Part shown: positions 12,206-23,912 of the stretch, one piece after another | How positions within the stretch are numbered: position 1 is the first letter of the stretch | Layout of the letters: every line of letters begins with the position of its first letter | NCBI RefSeq assembly: GCF_036785885.1 | Contig: NC_092323.1 | Location: 3,388,501-3,452,500 of the forward strand | Direction of reading: 5' to 3' | Origin: Coffea arabica | Lineage: Eukaryota; Streptophyta; Magnoliopsida; Gentianales; Rubiaceae | DNA length: 64,000 bases | The notes under the pieces: generated by a model | What the model was told of the DNA's origin: nothing | The model's input: the letters and a program-made list of their open reading frames with translations, nothing else | The model's database searches: none | Translations under genes and position numbers: made by a program

Positions 12206-13035
12206 GATGTCTGTCCCCAGTAGCATACTTTCTGACCGGTTGATCCATTGGAGCAGAGTGCAACATTTTGATGTGTACATACTAAGATAGAGAGCTTGAA
12301 AGAAAAAATGAAATGATTTTCCATAGTGCAGCACAAGGTAAGATTGTGGGAGTTCGTTCATCTGTTGTTAGTCAGTCAGTCAGTCAATGGTACTGATGAA
12401 AGACCACATCCTCTTTTTCATCTTTTAATTCTCTCCGTGTCTTCGAAATCTGACACTATTGCATATGAATTTTGAAGTATTTCCTTCAATCCTTAGCAGT
12501 TCTGATTTTAGAAGAAGAAAGATGATAACACGGAAATCGGCTGACGGATAAATAATATATTCCGAGCGCGTTCTGGTTTTTCTTTCTAGTTCTGATGCAG
12601 AAATACGTACGTAGTACTTGCGTATGAAAAGTCGGTCCCGTTTGTTTGGTACTAGCTCCTCGCCAACCTTTGCGCGACTTGCATCCCAAAGTCCCTCCCT
12701 GGTCCAGTTTCCAACTTGGCAAAATCTCACGGGATGCCATCTTCATTGGTTCCATTTTCTTGCTTTCTCCCGGTACCAACAAAGTCCTATTATTAATTAT
12801 TATCCCCGCCTGTGGGACGTATTAATTGGCATAGCTCTCTCTTGTTCAAAGAACTTCGGTCTGTCAAGTTTTGATATCTTAGCATGAGGATGGTAATAGG
12901 GACAGACCCTTTGTCATTTGGTAACATCATGTTACTTTTTTTTTTTTGGGGCCTATTATATGTTTGGCGCAATTGATTTTCTTCTTCTCTTTATGGTAAT
13001 ATAAGGAAAATGTTAATTGTATTCAATTATTTATA
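12206..13035. other. Cysteine oxidase 3' flank, no gene seen
   Basis: The first ~250 bases are the probable 3' UTR, with a (CAGT)n short run near 12372-12385. The remainder up to 13035 has only short frames with no recognisable product. Confidence 0.4.
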
Positions 13036-13190
13036 GAATTAATCTTTGCTACACTGACAGTGCATACATTGTCAGTATTTGACGATTGACAACTATGCAA
13101 AATTTGAATTTGAAAATTCAACTTTTGCACATATGTCATGAATCCAACGATGATAGTATATACACCGTCAGGAGAGATTTACTCTTGTTT
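13036..13190. repeat. MITE family 'ACTGACAGTG...CACCGTCA', copy 1
   Basis: The copy runs from GAATTAATCTTTGCTACACTGACAG to TATACACCGTCAGGAGAGATTTACTC, so its ends are imperfect inverted copies. The middle is AAATTTGAATTTGAAAATTC, a near palindrome, then CATATGTCATGAATCCAACG. The same layout is found at 18004-18160, 24117-24262, 30460-30630 and 62637-62762. Confidence 0.65.
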
Positions 13191-13329
13191 ATAATGACAC
13201 TTTCACTATCTCTTTTATCATTTAATCTAATAAATGAAAATTATATAATAAAAATGACAATAAAAAGGTATTATTTTAAAAAAGCGTAAAGTAGAATTAA
13301 TAATATACTATTATGGTTAGATATATGAT

Positions 13330-13428
13330 ATATATATATATATATAATTTAAGTTTCAAATTCAAATTTGAATTACGTGATGAAAGTGTATATACTATTA
13401 ATATATATAGAAAATTAATCCAATAATA
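13330..13428. repeat. Partial copy of the same MITE family after an AT microsatellite
   Basis: An (AT)n run at ~13328-13346 is followed by TTTCAAATTCAAATTTGAATT, GTGTATATACTATTAA and AGAAAATTAATCC, the order expected for the right half of the ACTGACAGTG family. The left half is missing or decayed. Confidence 0.45.
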
Positions 13429-14181
13429 TATTGCAAATTTGCAAGTGCTTCGTGTTTTTGGCGTGATGGTGTTATATTGGACCCGTTAGATGAAGCCTAA
13501 CATACCCGCATCTGGGCGAATTTCTCAGAATATTGCTAAAATTAAAAATCATCACAAAATTGGTGCTGTTTGATGGAGGGTTCTTGATTAGGGGTCGCCG
13601 CAACTCCGATATGCAATTTCAAGTAAAAATAAATTTTTTTATTTATTTTGGGTTGCTTCAGTTTCCTTTTTTTTTTAATTCCTTCAAATCATCGCTGCTC
13701 ATTTGATTACGGCGAAGGTTTTTTTTTAATTTTTCTTGCATCGCTCATGAGATGAGCGGCAATAAGTTTTTTTTTTTATATTTTTAAAATTTTTTTCGCA
13801 TCGCCGGGCGATGCAAAATCTTGTGATATATATTTCATATATGGAACAATTCCTATTCCTGTAAGGAAATGAGTTGTTTCAAATAATTGTTCCACAATGC
13901 AATTAGAGAAGGGGGAAACCTGGTGTACATATATTCAAGATGATTGAAGACGTGGTGCTTTTTCCATTCTGATTTATGTTATATCCTATTTGCCACGTTG
14001 AATGAATTATATGAAATGAGGATCTCAGGCTATGTATTACTTATTGCAGCCTTCATCTTATTCACTTGTGGAACCTGGAAATGATCACAAAACTAAGCAT
14101 TGCCTTCAAGGCTGGGTTTACTCCTTAGTATGCCGCTTGCGTTTTATTAAAAAAAGAAAAAAGAATAAGGAGAAAAAAGGT

Positions 14182-14203
14182 ATCGCCACTCATGAGTGGC
14201 GAT
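14182..14203. repeat. Perfect 22-bp palindrome inside the MULE
   Basis: The sequence ATCGCCACTCA is followed directly by its exact reverse complement. It is a cousin of the near-palindromes in the element's arms (around 13737-13765, 13797-13816, 15333-15362, 15395-15424). Confidence 0.8.
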
Positions 14204-14702
14204 GCCAAAAAAAAAAAATTTAATATGAAAATTTAAGTTAGTCAAAAAATTCTTCATGATTAAAAAAAATAAATAAATATGAAAAGAAATCTGCATTGTT
14301 AAATGCAGAATTTGTCATAACTTGGAAATCTTTTGAAAAATCTACTATTTTATATACCGATAAATGGGTTTTGTAATTTGGATAAAAGATTATTCAAAAA
14401 CTCTTTTTTGAAATTAATATGTAATACTTTTCTCAAATATGATATATGAAAGATGAAAATACAGTCATAAAGGTGACACTTTTTCTGATGTGATATACAA
14501 AAGATGAAAATACAGTCATAAAAGTAACTAACAACGCATTTATATATAATAGAAAACTTTTTACAAAAAAATATATCGTATGTATAGTGCAAATCTTTCT
14601 TGTTTATCTGTTCACTTAACTATAATTATCTGGTACATAAGCTGGTCAAATTTATGATTAACAAGATATAACATTTATTTTTTCACATCATTGTGCGGGA
14701 CA

Positions 14703-15142
14703 TAGGGCTGGAACTGAACCAAGTAGCTCGGCTCGAGTTCGCGAGCTACTTGGTTAGCAGCTCGAGCTCGAGCTCGGTTGACCAAGCTCGATCTCGAGCT
14801 CGAGCTGCTCGTTAGAGCTATCGAGTCGAGTTCAATCTTGAAAATATGATACTCGACGAGCTCTATCGAGTTTTTTATAATATATATTTTATTTTTATTA
14901 TTGTGAAATATCAATAATATCCTTTATTTAAAATTATATATAAAATATTAAATTTTATTATTTGAGCTTGATTAGGTTTGATTGAGCTCGAATAAACTCG
15001 ATTGAACTTGATTTGAATTAATTACATTTAATTAAACTCGAGCTCGAGTTCCATAAATTGATGTCGAGCTCGAGCTTAGTTTTTTTGTCTCGAGTCAAGT
15101 TCGAGTAGTACTCGAGCTCGACTCGACTCGACAGCAGCCCTA
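14703..15142. mobile_element. Non-autonomous hAT element nested in the MULE, 8-bp target duplication
   Basis: The ends are TAGGGCTG and CAGCCCTA, and the flanks carry the perfect 8-bp direct repeat GCGGGACA (14695-14702 and 15143-15150), the hallmark length for hAT elements. Both subterminal regions are arrays of the self-complementary hexamers GAGCTC and CTCGAG. The 440-bp element has no transposase. It inserted into the larger MULE and is therefore younger than that insertion. Confidence 0.9.
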
Positions 15143-15695
15143 GCGGGACAGTATGACTTGCATTTAACTTGCAAGTGTTTGATGTCACCTTGGAAGTCCT
15201 ATTCCTGAATTTGTACTTTCTTTTGTTTGGCCTCTTTGGCAAATGAAATATATACCTCAATAAAAAAAATGAAGAAATATATACCACAAGATTTTGCATC
15301 GCGGCTGATGAAATATGTAGCACAAGATTTTGCATCGCCGCTCATGAGATGAGCGGTGATGCAAAAAAAAAATTAAAAATATAAAAAAACTTATTGCGGC
15401 TCATCTCATGAGCAGCGATGCAAAAAAAAATTTTAAAAAAAACCTTCGCCACTAATCAAATGAGCGGCGTTGGTATGAAGGAATTAAAAAAAAAGGAAAC
15501 TGAAGCAACCCAAAATAAATGAAAATGAAAATTATTTTTACTTGAAACCGCACCTCGGAGTTGCAGCGACCCCTAATTAAGGACCCTCCACTGAATAGCA
15601 CCAATTTTGTGACGATTTTTAATTTTAGCAATATTATGAGAAATTCACCCCGCATCTGGCAACCCCCTTTTTTTGTGTATGGCATGGGTTTTTTT

Positions 15696-15710
15696 GGGGG
15701 GGGGGGGGGG
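15696..15710 (+). repeat. Homopolymer run of 15 G
   Basis: A T run is followed immediately by 15 consecutive G, just outside the right end of the MULE. The tract could form G-quadruplex structures, and its true length may be uncertain for sequencing reasons. Confidence 0.7.
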
Positions 15711-15796
15711 CTATGGGAACCGCTTATCTGGTACCCGATTCAAAGGCTAGACATCCCATATTCGCTATCTTGTACAAAGTTAACTAAGATGAACAG

Positions 15797-16025
15797 AACC
15801 ATTGGGCCAATGGCTCAGTGGCCACCACGGAGGGGTTTAAGTCCCTCCTTGGGCTATAGGTGAGGGTTCAAATCTCACCTGTAGCGAAAAAAAATCTAAG
15901 GGTTGTGTCAGAGCACTCCCTTAGTCTAGTTAACCGAAAGTCTAGTATCCTTGTTCAGCCTTAGCTCAGTCCGAAGGTATTTATGTCGTGCCACCACATT
16001 ATAAAGTTATAATTCATAAAAAATA
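15797..16025 (+). mobile_element. tRNA-derived SINE
   Basis: The head shows a polymerase III internal promoter: an A box in CAATGGCTCAGTGGCC and a B box in GGGTTCAAATCTCACC, about 60 bases apart. A short A run follows, then a non-tRNA body ending near an AT-rich stretch. The structure is that of a plant tRNA-related SINE. The 3' end and target duplication could not be fixed, so the right border is approximate. Confidence 0.6.
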
Positions 16026-16439
16026 GAAATTTAGAAAATAAAAAAAAAATATTTGTAAAGAAATACACTAGCACCAAAATTTAACTCTATATACTCAAAA
16101 TTGATTTCTTATGAACTCTATATTTTTTTTTCTAACTGTTTTTTAACCCATGACCTATGCCTTTGAGGTGCAGTAATCATTATAAAAATCAACTCAAAAA
16201 AAAGGAGAAATCATACTCCCACTTTATCACAATCATAAAAAGTAAAAGATAAACAAAATTTATTTTATTTTAATTTACAAATGAAAAATTGCATAGTCAT
16301 CCCAAAAGAGGATTTAGAGAGAATGTTGGATAAAGGGTTGAGACAAGAAATCGACTTTTTTTTTATATAATATTTTGAATTCCATTTATTTGATATGTGA
16401 ATTACGTATCAAGTGAGGATTAATATAATTAATCTTCTT

Positions 16440-16533
16440 GCAATCACTAGGGGAGATAAGTAATATTTTTAAAACTTCAAAAGTGTTAAGTGATAGTAGG
16501 AGAAACCTCAACAGAGGTTTATGATATTATCCC
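16440..16533. repeat. Right-terminal fragment of the GGGATAAT MULE-like family
   Basis: The fragment contains AAGTGTTAAGTGATAGTAGG, GAAACCTCAACAGAGG and the terminal ATATTATCCC, in the same order as the right ends at 7090-7167 and 23830-23912. No matching left end is seen upstream. Confidence 0.55.
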
Positions 16534-16605
16534 TAAAAAGTGTGAGGGTAAGTGCTAGATATAGCCGATAAGAATATGCTTATGGGCATGAAAAATTAAG
16601 AGCCA

Positions 16606-16790
16606 GCTTGGATTGCATCTTTTGAAGAGTTTTTGGGGCCAAAAAAAAATTTACTATAGCACTTCTTCGTGATATGATATGATGTATGTAAGATAAAAAA
16701 ATAATTAAAAATTATGTAAAAGAAATATTCTCAAAAAAGATAAAAAAAAAAATTAAAAATAACAATCAATCCAAACAAGGCCCGAAGCTT
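16606..16790. repeat. MITE-like repeat with GCTTGGATTG / CAATCCAAAC ends
   Basis: The ends GCTTGGATTGCAT and ATCAATCCAAACAAGG are inverted. The inside has ACTATAGCACTTC, GATGTATGTAAGATAAAAAA and A-rich sequence, the same layout as 7661-7905 and 25250-25395. Non-coding. Confidence 0.55.
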
Positions 16791-17954
16791 TTGTAATTGT
16801 CTTCTTCATGGATGGTCGTACTGGATCGTATGTGTTAGTTGCAGTTGAAAACTCGCATACGTGCGAATTCTAATTACTACTCGCTTCATTCGCTCATACA
16901 CAGTCGTCGTGTACGGTATAAATAATACTACACTACTAGTCTACTACAGCTGCATAGCCATAGATTATAGGCATAGCAAAGCCATCTTCAACCTAAGTGG
17001 CTGAAATTTTGTCAACTAATATGCTTTGGTCAATGCTCTTAATCAGTCTTTACTTTGTTTTTAAATACTAAGTAATATGTTTTTCCAAGACGCTGCCAAC
17101 CCTTCAAATAAAATAAATGCTCGAGCAAATACTAACCCTAATCTAACGTTAAAAACTACCACTACTACATACTAAGTAGTACTTAATTGCCCGATTATCT
17201 CATTCCTTTGACCTAAATCACTAAAATAAATCACAAGTTGGCCTCAAAGCCTCCACATATTCAGGTCAGTTATACAAAAGCTTGTCCGGATTGTCTGACA
17301 ACGGCGGGGCCACCATCTTAGTCATATCCCTTGAATAGTTACTGGATACGCATTAGTAAATGCGGTACTGGAATGATTTAACAAAATTACAGGTCAAGAA
17401 AAGTAGCAATTAATAATATTAATATGATTTTTCCTTTAAATTTTTTTTTGGGGGCTAAGATGGAGGCAAAGGGACACATACAAGTCAAACTATGATAATT
17501 GCTGTAATTTTTCTTTAAGTGTAAAGAAAAAGTTTTTTTTTTTAAAAAAAAAAAAAAGAAAGAAAGAATTGAGCGGTAATGCCTGCTAACCCATTATCAT
17601 TTATCAGCTGTTGAGTGTAGTAAATTGATTAATTTGGTGAGTTACACCCACCCGGATCATAACTTGGACTATATATTTTTTTTTGTAGTTGTTTGCCTAA
17701 CGGAGCGGTTAATTAGCCTGCGTATGCATCACTTGAATTTTACGAAATCAGTAAAAAATCTGATTCTCAAGATTTCCACCGTCTAAAATAAAGCACTGGG
17801 TATATGATGAAAAAGCATTAAACATGTCATTTGGATGTCTTAAAACTTAGGATTAGAATCTATTTTCTGAATTAAATATTCTCATGTGTGTTTCTTCAAC
17901 TACAAAAATCTTGTGGTCTACTGGTCTTGCTCTGGCATGCCAGTACCATATATT

Positions 17955-17956
<2 letters not shown>
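16791..17956. other. Intergenic region with no recognisable gene
   Basis: Only short frames occur. There are A and T homopolymers around 17530-17556. Nothing resembling a known coding exon or RNA gene was seen. Confidence 0.4.

Positions 17957-18003
<47 letters not shown>
17957..18003. repeat. (AT)n microsatellite
   Basis: About 23 AT units run without interruption and adjoin the left end of a MITE copy at 18004. Confidence 0.9.
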
Positions 18004-18008
<5 letters not shown>

Positions 18009-18160
18009 TCTTCTATATACTGACAGTGTACATGCCTTCATCATTAGATGCATGAAATATAATCTAAATTTGAATTTAAAACTCAAATTTTACATATGTA
18101 TCGTATATCCAATCGAGATAGTGTAAACACCGTCAATGCATATAAGATTTACTCACATAT
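18004..18160. repeat. MITE family 'ACTGACAGTG...CACCGTCA', copy 2
   Basis: The copy contains ATTAATCTTCTATATACTGACAGTG on the left, the AAATTTGAATTTAAAACTC core, and AAACACCGTCAATGC followed by AAGATTTACTC on the right. The layout matches the copy at 13036-13190. Confidence 0.65.
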
Positions 18161-20251
18161 ATATGGTTTCCTTCTTGTACCTGCAGGCGCTACATCTCTC
18201 TCAACTTGACCGCCGTTTGATTATCAAGGGTTTCAGTACAGTTCATCCATCTATTTTTCTTTTCAAAAAGTCTTAGCTGATGAGAGTCGCAAGTTCAAAG
18301 GATAAATTTACTACAACGGATCACCCTTTTTATTTTTTTATTTTTTAACTTTGGTTTGGGCGTTAGGGGTGGAAGAATTCGACATCTCCAAAGAAAGTAC
18401 AGAAAGGAAAAGGAAAGAAAAGGAGACACCGGTGCCATTCAGTAGAATCAGTACGCCTACTGGCTGTAGTGTGAAAGAACAAAGTAGTCGGCTCTAGTGC
18501 AGTAGCTGTTGGCCTGTTGCTGTGGCGAAGGGTCCGATTCCCTAATCAATTCTTATCACTTTACATTCCAATATAATATCGTCGCAGTATGACAAAATGG
18601 TGACTATAGATCAAAAAAAAAAAAAAAAAAAGATATGCTGAAACGACAGACAATACAAGCATGATGATTTCTAAAAATCAAAGAACGAGCCATTTTTAGT
18701 CTATGTCTATAATATTAATTGTACGTCATCTAAAGTAGTAGGATTTTTCTTTTGTCTCATACCCTATTTGCCTTGGAGACATGGACCCTAGCTAGTTGGT
18801 CTTTGTAAACTAATCCGGTCATGGAAAGGAGAATACACTCTGATATCGGCCCAGAAAATAAAAAATCGTGGTTGGCAGATTAACACTTTCATGCTCACCA
18901 ACGATAATGCATATGAGACTCGTTGATCCGTATAGTAGTGTTAAATTGTCAGATCCCAAGAGAAAGCAAGAAATCTTGAGGTCAAAAGACCCGAGTTAAC
19001 GAAGTTTCTGTTTTCTTTTCTTTTCTTTTATAGGCTTGAGAGTTAAGAATCGTATGTTAGGAGGGTTGAACGTGCCTTCAAAATTTACTGTTCCTTGAGG
19101 GGTGTTTTCTTGGTAGTACTTAGAACTCGTTAACAAACCGCTCAGTTAATGCTTGACAGCATGAAAAATCTGCAATCATCGAAAACAAAACTAGAGTATG
19201 GTCGGCATTCGAGGTGATGATGACTGATGAGACACTCAAATTTCTCAAAAAAAGTCAGCACTATATCCACATGAAATATATCAGGGACAAGGATACATAC
19301 ACTAGCTTTAACATTACAGGTGCCCCCCAAGTTCAATTTCTGATTACTTTTTCTAAACAAGTTCTGGTTAGATGGAAGTCTATCTAGAATTAAATAATAT
19401 CATGCTTGGCACTACCCTTTTCATTTCGTGAAAGGGTATTGCATGGATGGAAGTTCTTCTTCTTCTTCACCTTGTTTTGATTACGCTAGTTGTAGTTGCA
19501 GTACCATCCGCAACACACATCAAGGCTTCTGTCAACGAACTAATATACAGTTGCTATGTCAAAGTGTTATCAGTTCCACCTCCTGAAATACATTATTTTT
19601 TCCTTTCCTAGAGGAATTCGAATTTTTCTGACTGAAACCTAAAAAGTAGATGAGAATTGAGTATATTTTCAAGCAAATTTATCAGAACGAAATCTACTTG
19701 CCAGTACCGAGCCTGCGGAGCATAGAAGGTAGGATGCCTCCATGGTGCCCTGACTGGTTGAACAATAAAATCCTTAACATTAATTATACACCTCAGTTGA
19801 TAATACAACATACTTGTATTACAATATTTGTTGACTACCGAACTTTTCGTTACATCTTTATGTAATGCATAGCTCATCTGTCATTAACGTTGAAGTTGAA
19901 TTCTTCCTTCAAGTTCAATTTTTTTTAGTCTCTACTTGTTTAAATACTAGTACTAATTATCAGTAGTCTTTTTGCCATTTAAAAAACATACATGATCTAT
20001 GCGGGCAGTTGACAAATTTTTTTTTTTTTTTTTGGAGTGTGTGTGGAAGGACGAGAGACTTAGATTTAATTCACATAAAATAAAGGTAATAGTTTCCAAC
20101 CGACAGGCTATTTTAAAAGAAGAGATACCTGCAGAGATAGGAATTAATTCAAGAAAGGCTACAAAGAGAAGTTTCGTCGTCTAGCAACACAGAGTTAGGG
20201 AAGATTGAACATCTTCATCTATATATCTTTCTGGAGAGGTACGGTACTCCA
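18161..20251. other. Intergenic region and WRKY gene upstream sequence
   Basis: No gene is called. A run of 19 A lies near 18613-18631. A 61-codon ATG-initiated frame at 19999-20184 ends 67 bases before the WRKY start codon and could be an upstream frame if transcription begins before it. The last ~50 bases (GGAAGATTGAACATC onward) are probable 5' leader. Confidence 0.4.
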
Positions 20252-23043
20252 ATGGCAGAAGATAAGATAAGTGACGATTCTGTTAGCCATCATGCTGTGG
20301 AATGCAGTAAAGAAGCTTTCAAGGTAAACATGTCGAATTATTTATTTCTGTTTTTCATTTTATTATGTATTTCAAAAAATAAAAATAAAAAATAAAAAAC
20401 AACACCTATAGTTCTTGGACTTGGAAGAAAAAAACCACGTACCCTACCGTTTTTGTTGTTTATTTTTATTTTATTTTCTTGTTCTTGTCATTTTATTCGT
20501 GGAAGATCAACTTTTCTCCATCATTCTTGAAAACGAGATGTACTGTGTGTTTTGAGTAGTATCTCACTAAACACTGGAATTTTATTCAAATTTCAACAGG
20601 AGTTTTCCACGATGAATATATAGCTTGTCAAGAATTACAGTTTTTTACATGAAGGATCAGGAGCGGATATATAGCAATATCCGATGGTTTTATGATAATG
20701 AATACTAGGATGTTCAAACCCGAGCTATCTTTCACTCTAGAGGCCACCACCTTAATGATCTTTACCATCGGATCAACGTTTGATTAGTTGTTTTATTGCA
20801 ATATCTACAAGGAGAAAATGCCAAGATCCTGAGAATGATCAGTTTTTAAACTTTTGCAGCTAATTTAAGAACTAATGCCCTTTTTCAGTCAAATATTAAG
20901 ATAGTTTCTCAAAAATAGGGGATTGATTCTTTCAAGAATAGTGTATTGGTCAGTAAGAAATCATGATCAACCAAAGTAATCACGATTGACCTATCAATTA
21001 CCCCTGCAGCTATGGACATATATGTCATTTATCCCTAGGTCTTAGGTCGATTGCCTACTATCTAATACATGCATGTCCTAATCTAAGACCCTGTAGTTGT
21101 TGAATTCAAGCAAGTAGGCTGCCAGTCACTAGAAATTATAATTAGAATGCAAGATCTCCTACTAATGCAACCGGTAAGGGTTGACAAATTGATGGGATTA
21201 TAAACGTTTTAATCTTATTAATTCTTTCGTAACTTTGCAATTTTAGGATGATGAATTTGAATCTGCAAAAGCAGAAATGAGTGAAGTCAGAGAAGAGAAT
21301 GCCAGGCTAAAGACACTGCTGGAGAAAATAGAGAAGGACTACAAGTCCCTTCAAATGCGCTTTGTTGATATTTGTCAGCCAGAAGCCAATAAGAAAAGTG
21401 ATCATGATCCACCTCGTTCAGGAAATGGACAAATTGAAGAACTTGAACTTGTATCTCTTTGTCTTGGAAGAAGTCCAAGTGACCCAAAGAAGAACAATAA
21501 TGATAGCAGCAGCTCTTTCAAGAATAGAAAAGAGGATGAAAATTTGAAGGAAGGTCTTAAGCTTGGTTTAGACTTCAATTGTTTCCAAGACTGTAAATCA
21601 GATGCTATAGATCTCAGCACCGATCCAAGCCCTGACAACAGCGCATTAGAATCCAAAGAAGAGGAAGCTGCAGGAGAAACATGGCCACCCAGCAAAGTTC
21701 TGAAGGCAATGAGAAACGAAGATGACGATCTTTCTCAAGCTAGTATTAAGAGAGCTAGGGTTTCTGTCCGAGCAAGATGTGATACCCCTACTGTAAGCAT
21801 TTTAATTACATCGTGCATTGTAGAGTCACTTTTGATACGTAAATATATGCACATTTTTTCTGATTTGAGGATCGATCTCCTGCAGATGAGTGATGGATGC
21901 CAATGGAGAAAGTACGGACAAAAGATTGCTAAGGGTAATCCTTGCCCTCGAGCATATTATCGTTGCACTGTTGCTCCTTCATGCCCGGTTAGGAAGCAGG
22001 TTATTTGATATGGCATAAAACAATTAGTTTTTAATTTGTCTTTTGGCAACAGATCTTTTATCATTGAATTAACATTTAGCATGTCTTCCCGTGTCAGTAC
22101 CTTATCTGATATGTACAAGGTTCTCGTTGTCTAAGTAACTTCTTTTCAGGTGCAACGATGTGCTGAGGACATGTCCATATTGATTACTACCTATGAAGGA
22201 ACCCATAACCATCCACTTCCAGTTTCAGCCACAGCCATGGCCTCAGCCACAGCCGCAGCAGCGTCCATGCTTCTATCCGGCTCTTCGAGTTCTGAACCTG
22301 GACTCGGACCAGCAGCTACGACTAACTTAAGAAGCAATCTACATGGCCTAAATGTTAACCTGTCCGACAACTCAAAATATCATCCATATTATCTGCCTAA
22401 CTCTTCCTCATCTCCATTTCCCAGTATCACTCTGGACCTTACCACTAATCCATCCACTTCATCTGCTCAATTCAACATGTTCTCCTCCACCAGCCTTCAA
22501 TCTAGACTTCCTTCAACAAGTTTGAGCTTCTCACCATCACAAACAAACGTCCCCCCAGCACTTTGGAGCAATAATAACCTCAATTATGGTGCAATATCCT
22601 ATAACAAGAACCAAATGATTAGCACTTTATCATCTGGAAGAACGTCCCAAGAGCACCTCTACCAGCCATTCAAGCAGAAGAACTACCAAGCACCAGCCTC
22701 ACAGCAGGCTTTGACAGAAACATTAACTAAAGCAATCACATCAGATCCTAGTTTCCGTTCAGTTATAGCAGCTGCAATTACAACAATGGTTGGTGGAGGT
22801 GGTGCAACTCCAGCAAACATTAAGGTGGAATATTTAGGCAAAAAGTTGAAGTGGGATGAGCAAATGACCGTCACCTCTTCTAATGGTTGCACATCAAGCT
22901 TTCTGAGCCAATCATCATCTTCAGCTTCGCAAAGTGTGAATTTGAGGAAGCAACGAACTCAGCCGGCATTTTCGGTATCCATTGGTGCTCCGTCCGCGAC
23001 TCCTGTTGATGACATGGATCAAACCAACTCTGGAGAGCCATGA
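20252..23043 (+). CDS. WRKY72-like: WRKY transcription factor, group IIb (WRKY72/WRKY61-like)
   Basis: WRKY factors bind W-boxes (TTGACY) in the nucleus; the WRKY72 subgroup is known for roles in basal defence. Four exons: 20252-20323, 21247-21792, 21886-21999, 22150-23043, giving 1626 nt and 541 residues. Residues ~25-60 form a leucine-rich coiled coil ([20 protein letters not shown]), then an acidic, serine-rich region and [12 protein letters not shown] just before the DNA-binding domain. The domain has WRKYGQK at 213-219 and the C-X5-C-X23-H-X-H zinc ligands Cys233, Cys239, His263 and His265. The last intron interrupts the finger before VQRC, the intron position characteristic of groups IIa and IIb. 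The C-terminal half is rich in Ser, Ala and Pro. The stop codon is followed after 10 bases by transposon sequence. Confidence 0.95.
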
Positions 23044-23052
23044 TAGAAATTA

Positions 23053-23141
23053 GGGATAATTGCAGAAACCTCCCCCAAGGTTTTGGATAGTTTCAGTTAC
23101 CACTCCTAAAGTTTTAAAAATGTCACTCATCTTTCTTATTT
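23053..23141. repeat. Left end of a GGGATAAT MULE-like MITE, interrupted by a second copy
   Basis: It begins GGGATAATTGCAGAAACCTCCC only 10 bases after the WRKY stop codon and continues with CACTCCTAAAGTTTTAAAAATG. At 23141 it is interrupted by a second member of the same family. The remaining right half after 23922 cannot be followed with confidence. Confidence 0.65.
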
Positions 23142-23912
23142 GGGATAATTGCAGAAACCTCCCTTGAGGATTTTCATAATATCACTTGACTCCTCTGAGA
23201 TTTTTAAAATCTCATTTACCACACTTGGATTGATATTTCTTATAACATTTTAACCCATTTAGAGGAAATATAAGAAAGATAAAACTTTTATTCTAATACT
23301 ACCCTTATGTTATCTTACTTTTGAAGTTTACAACAACAATAAAAACTGAAATAAGGTTGAATTTTCATAAGGTGTAAATTACTTGACTTAAACTATTTAT
23401 TTTTGTTATATTAGAACCAAAGCAAAATTTATACCTTGAAAAATTCACACGTATGAAGAAATTATTTTAATTTTCAGTAGAACTTAAACTAGATCATGTA
23501 TTAAAATATATTTCCTAAAAAAATCTTTTGACTTCCTTCTAACTGTCCATGAAAACATTCAAGGTGTCAATTACCCATAAAAATCTTTTTAAGTGATTAA
23601 CTTCAACTAGATTTAATTTACCCACGTTCTTTGTTGTCCAACCACGACCTCGATATAAAGAAACATGGGTCATTATTAGATGTCAATTTATTTTTTAATC
23701 TACATATTTTGGTTTAAATTTTTATTTTATTTTATTTTTGGTTAAATACTTATTAAGAGATAGGGTGATGTTGTCGATTTGTGATATTTAATAGGAATAT
23801 TTAGTATTGTCAAACCGATATAAGCGGTAAATAAAATTTTAAAAATCTCAACTCTTCGGAGAAATTAAGTGATATTATGAGAAACCTCAAAGGATGTCTC
23901 TAAAATTATCCC
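23142..23912. mobile_element. Complete GGGATAAT MULE-like MITE nested in an older copy
   Basis: The ends are GGGATAATTGCAGAAACC and the inverted CTAAAATTATCCC. The flanking 9-bp direct repeat TTCTTATTT (23133-23141 and 23913-23921) is perfect. The length is 771 bp, with no transposase frame. The target is another member of the same family, so this is self-insertion. Confidence 0.85.

Larger units (their letters stand above)
13516..15650. mobile_element. MULE-type element with long inverted arms and internal near-palindromes
   Basis: Both ends carry the same arm in opposite directions: GCGAATTTCTCAGAATATTGC at 13516 and its inverted counterpart ending at 15650. The arms can be followed for more than 200 bases, at roughly 85 percent identity by eye, through GGGGTCGCCGCAACTCCG and TTGGGTTGCTTCAGTTTCC. 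The 9-bp direct repeat CGCATCTGG flanks the element (13507-13515 and 15651-15659), which fits a Mutator-like element. The inner arms hold several near-palindromes built on CTCATGAGATGAG. No transposase frame is visible; length is 2135 bp including a nested hAT at 14703-15142. The exact end could shift by one or two G residues. Confidence 0.8.

Noticed and set aside
15797-15885. tRNA gene at the SINE head
   Set aside because: A and B boxes are present, but no acceptor stem pairing is seen and the sequence continues into a SINE body.
17884-18126. Protein frames with long Tyr-Ile repeats
   Set aside because: They are translations of the (AT)n microsatellite on both strands.
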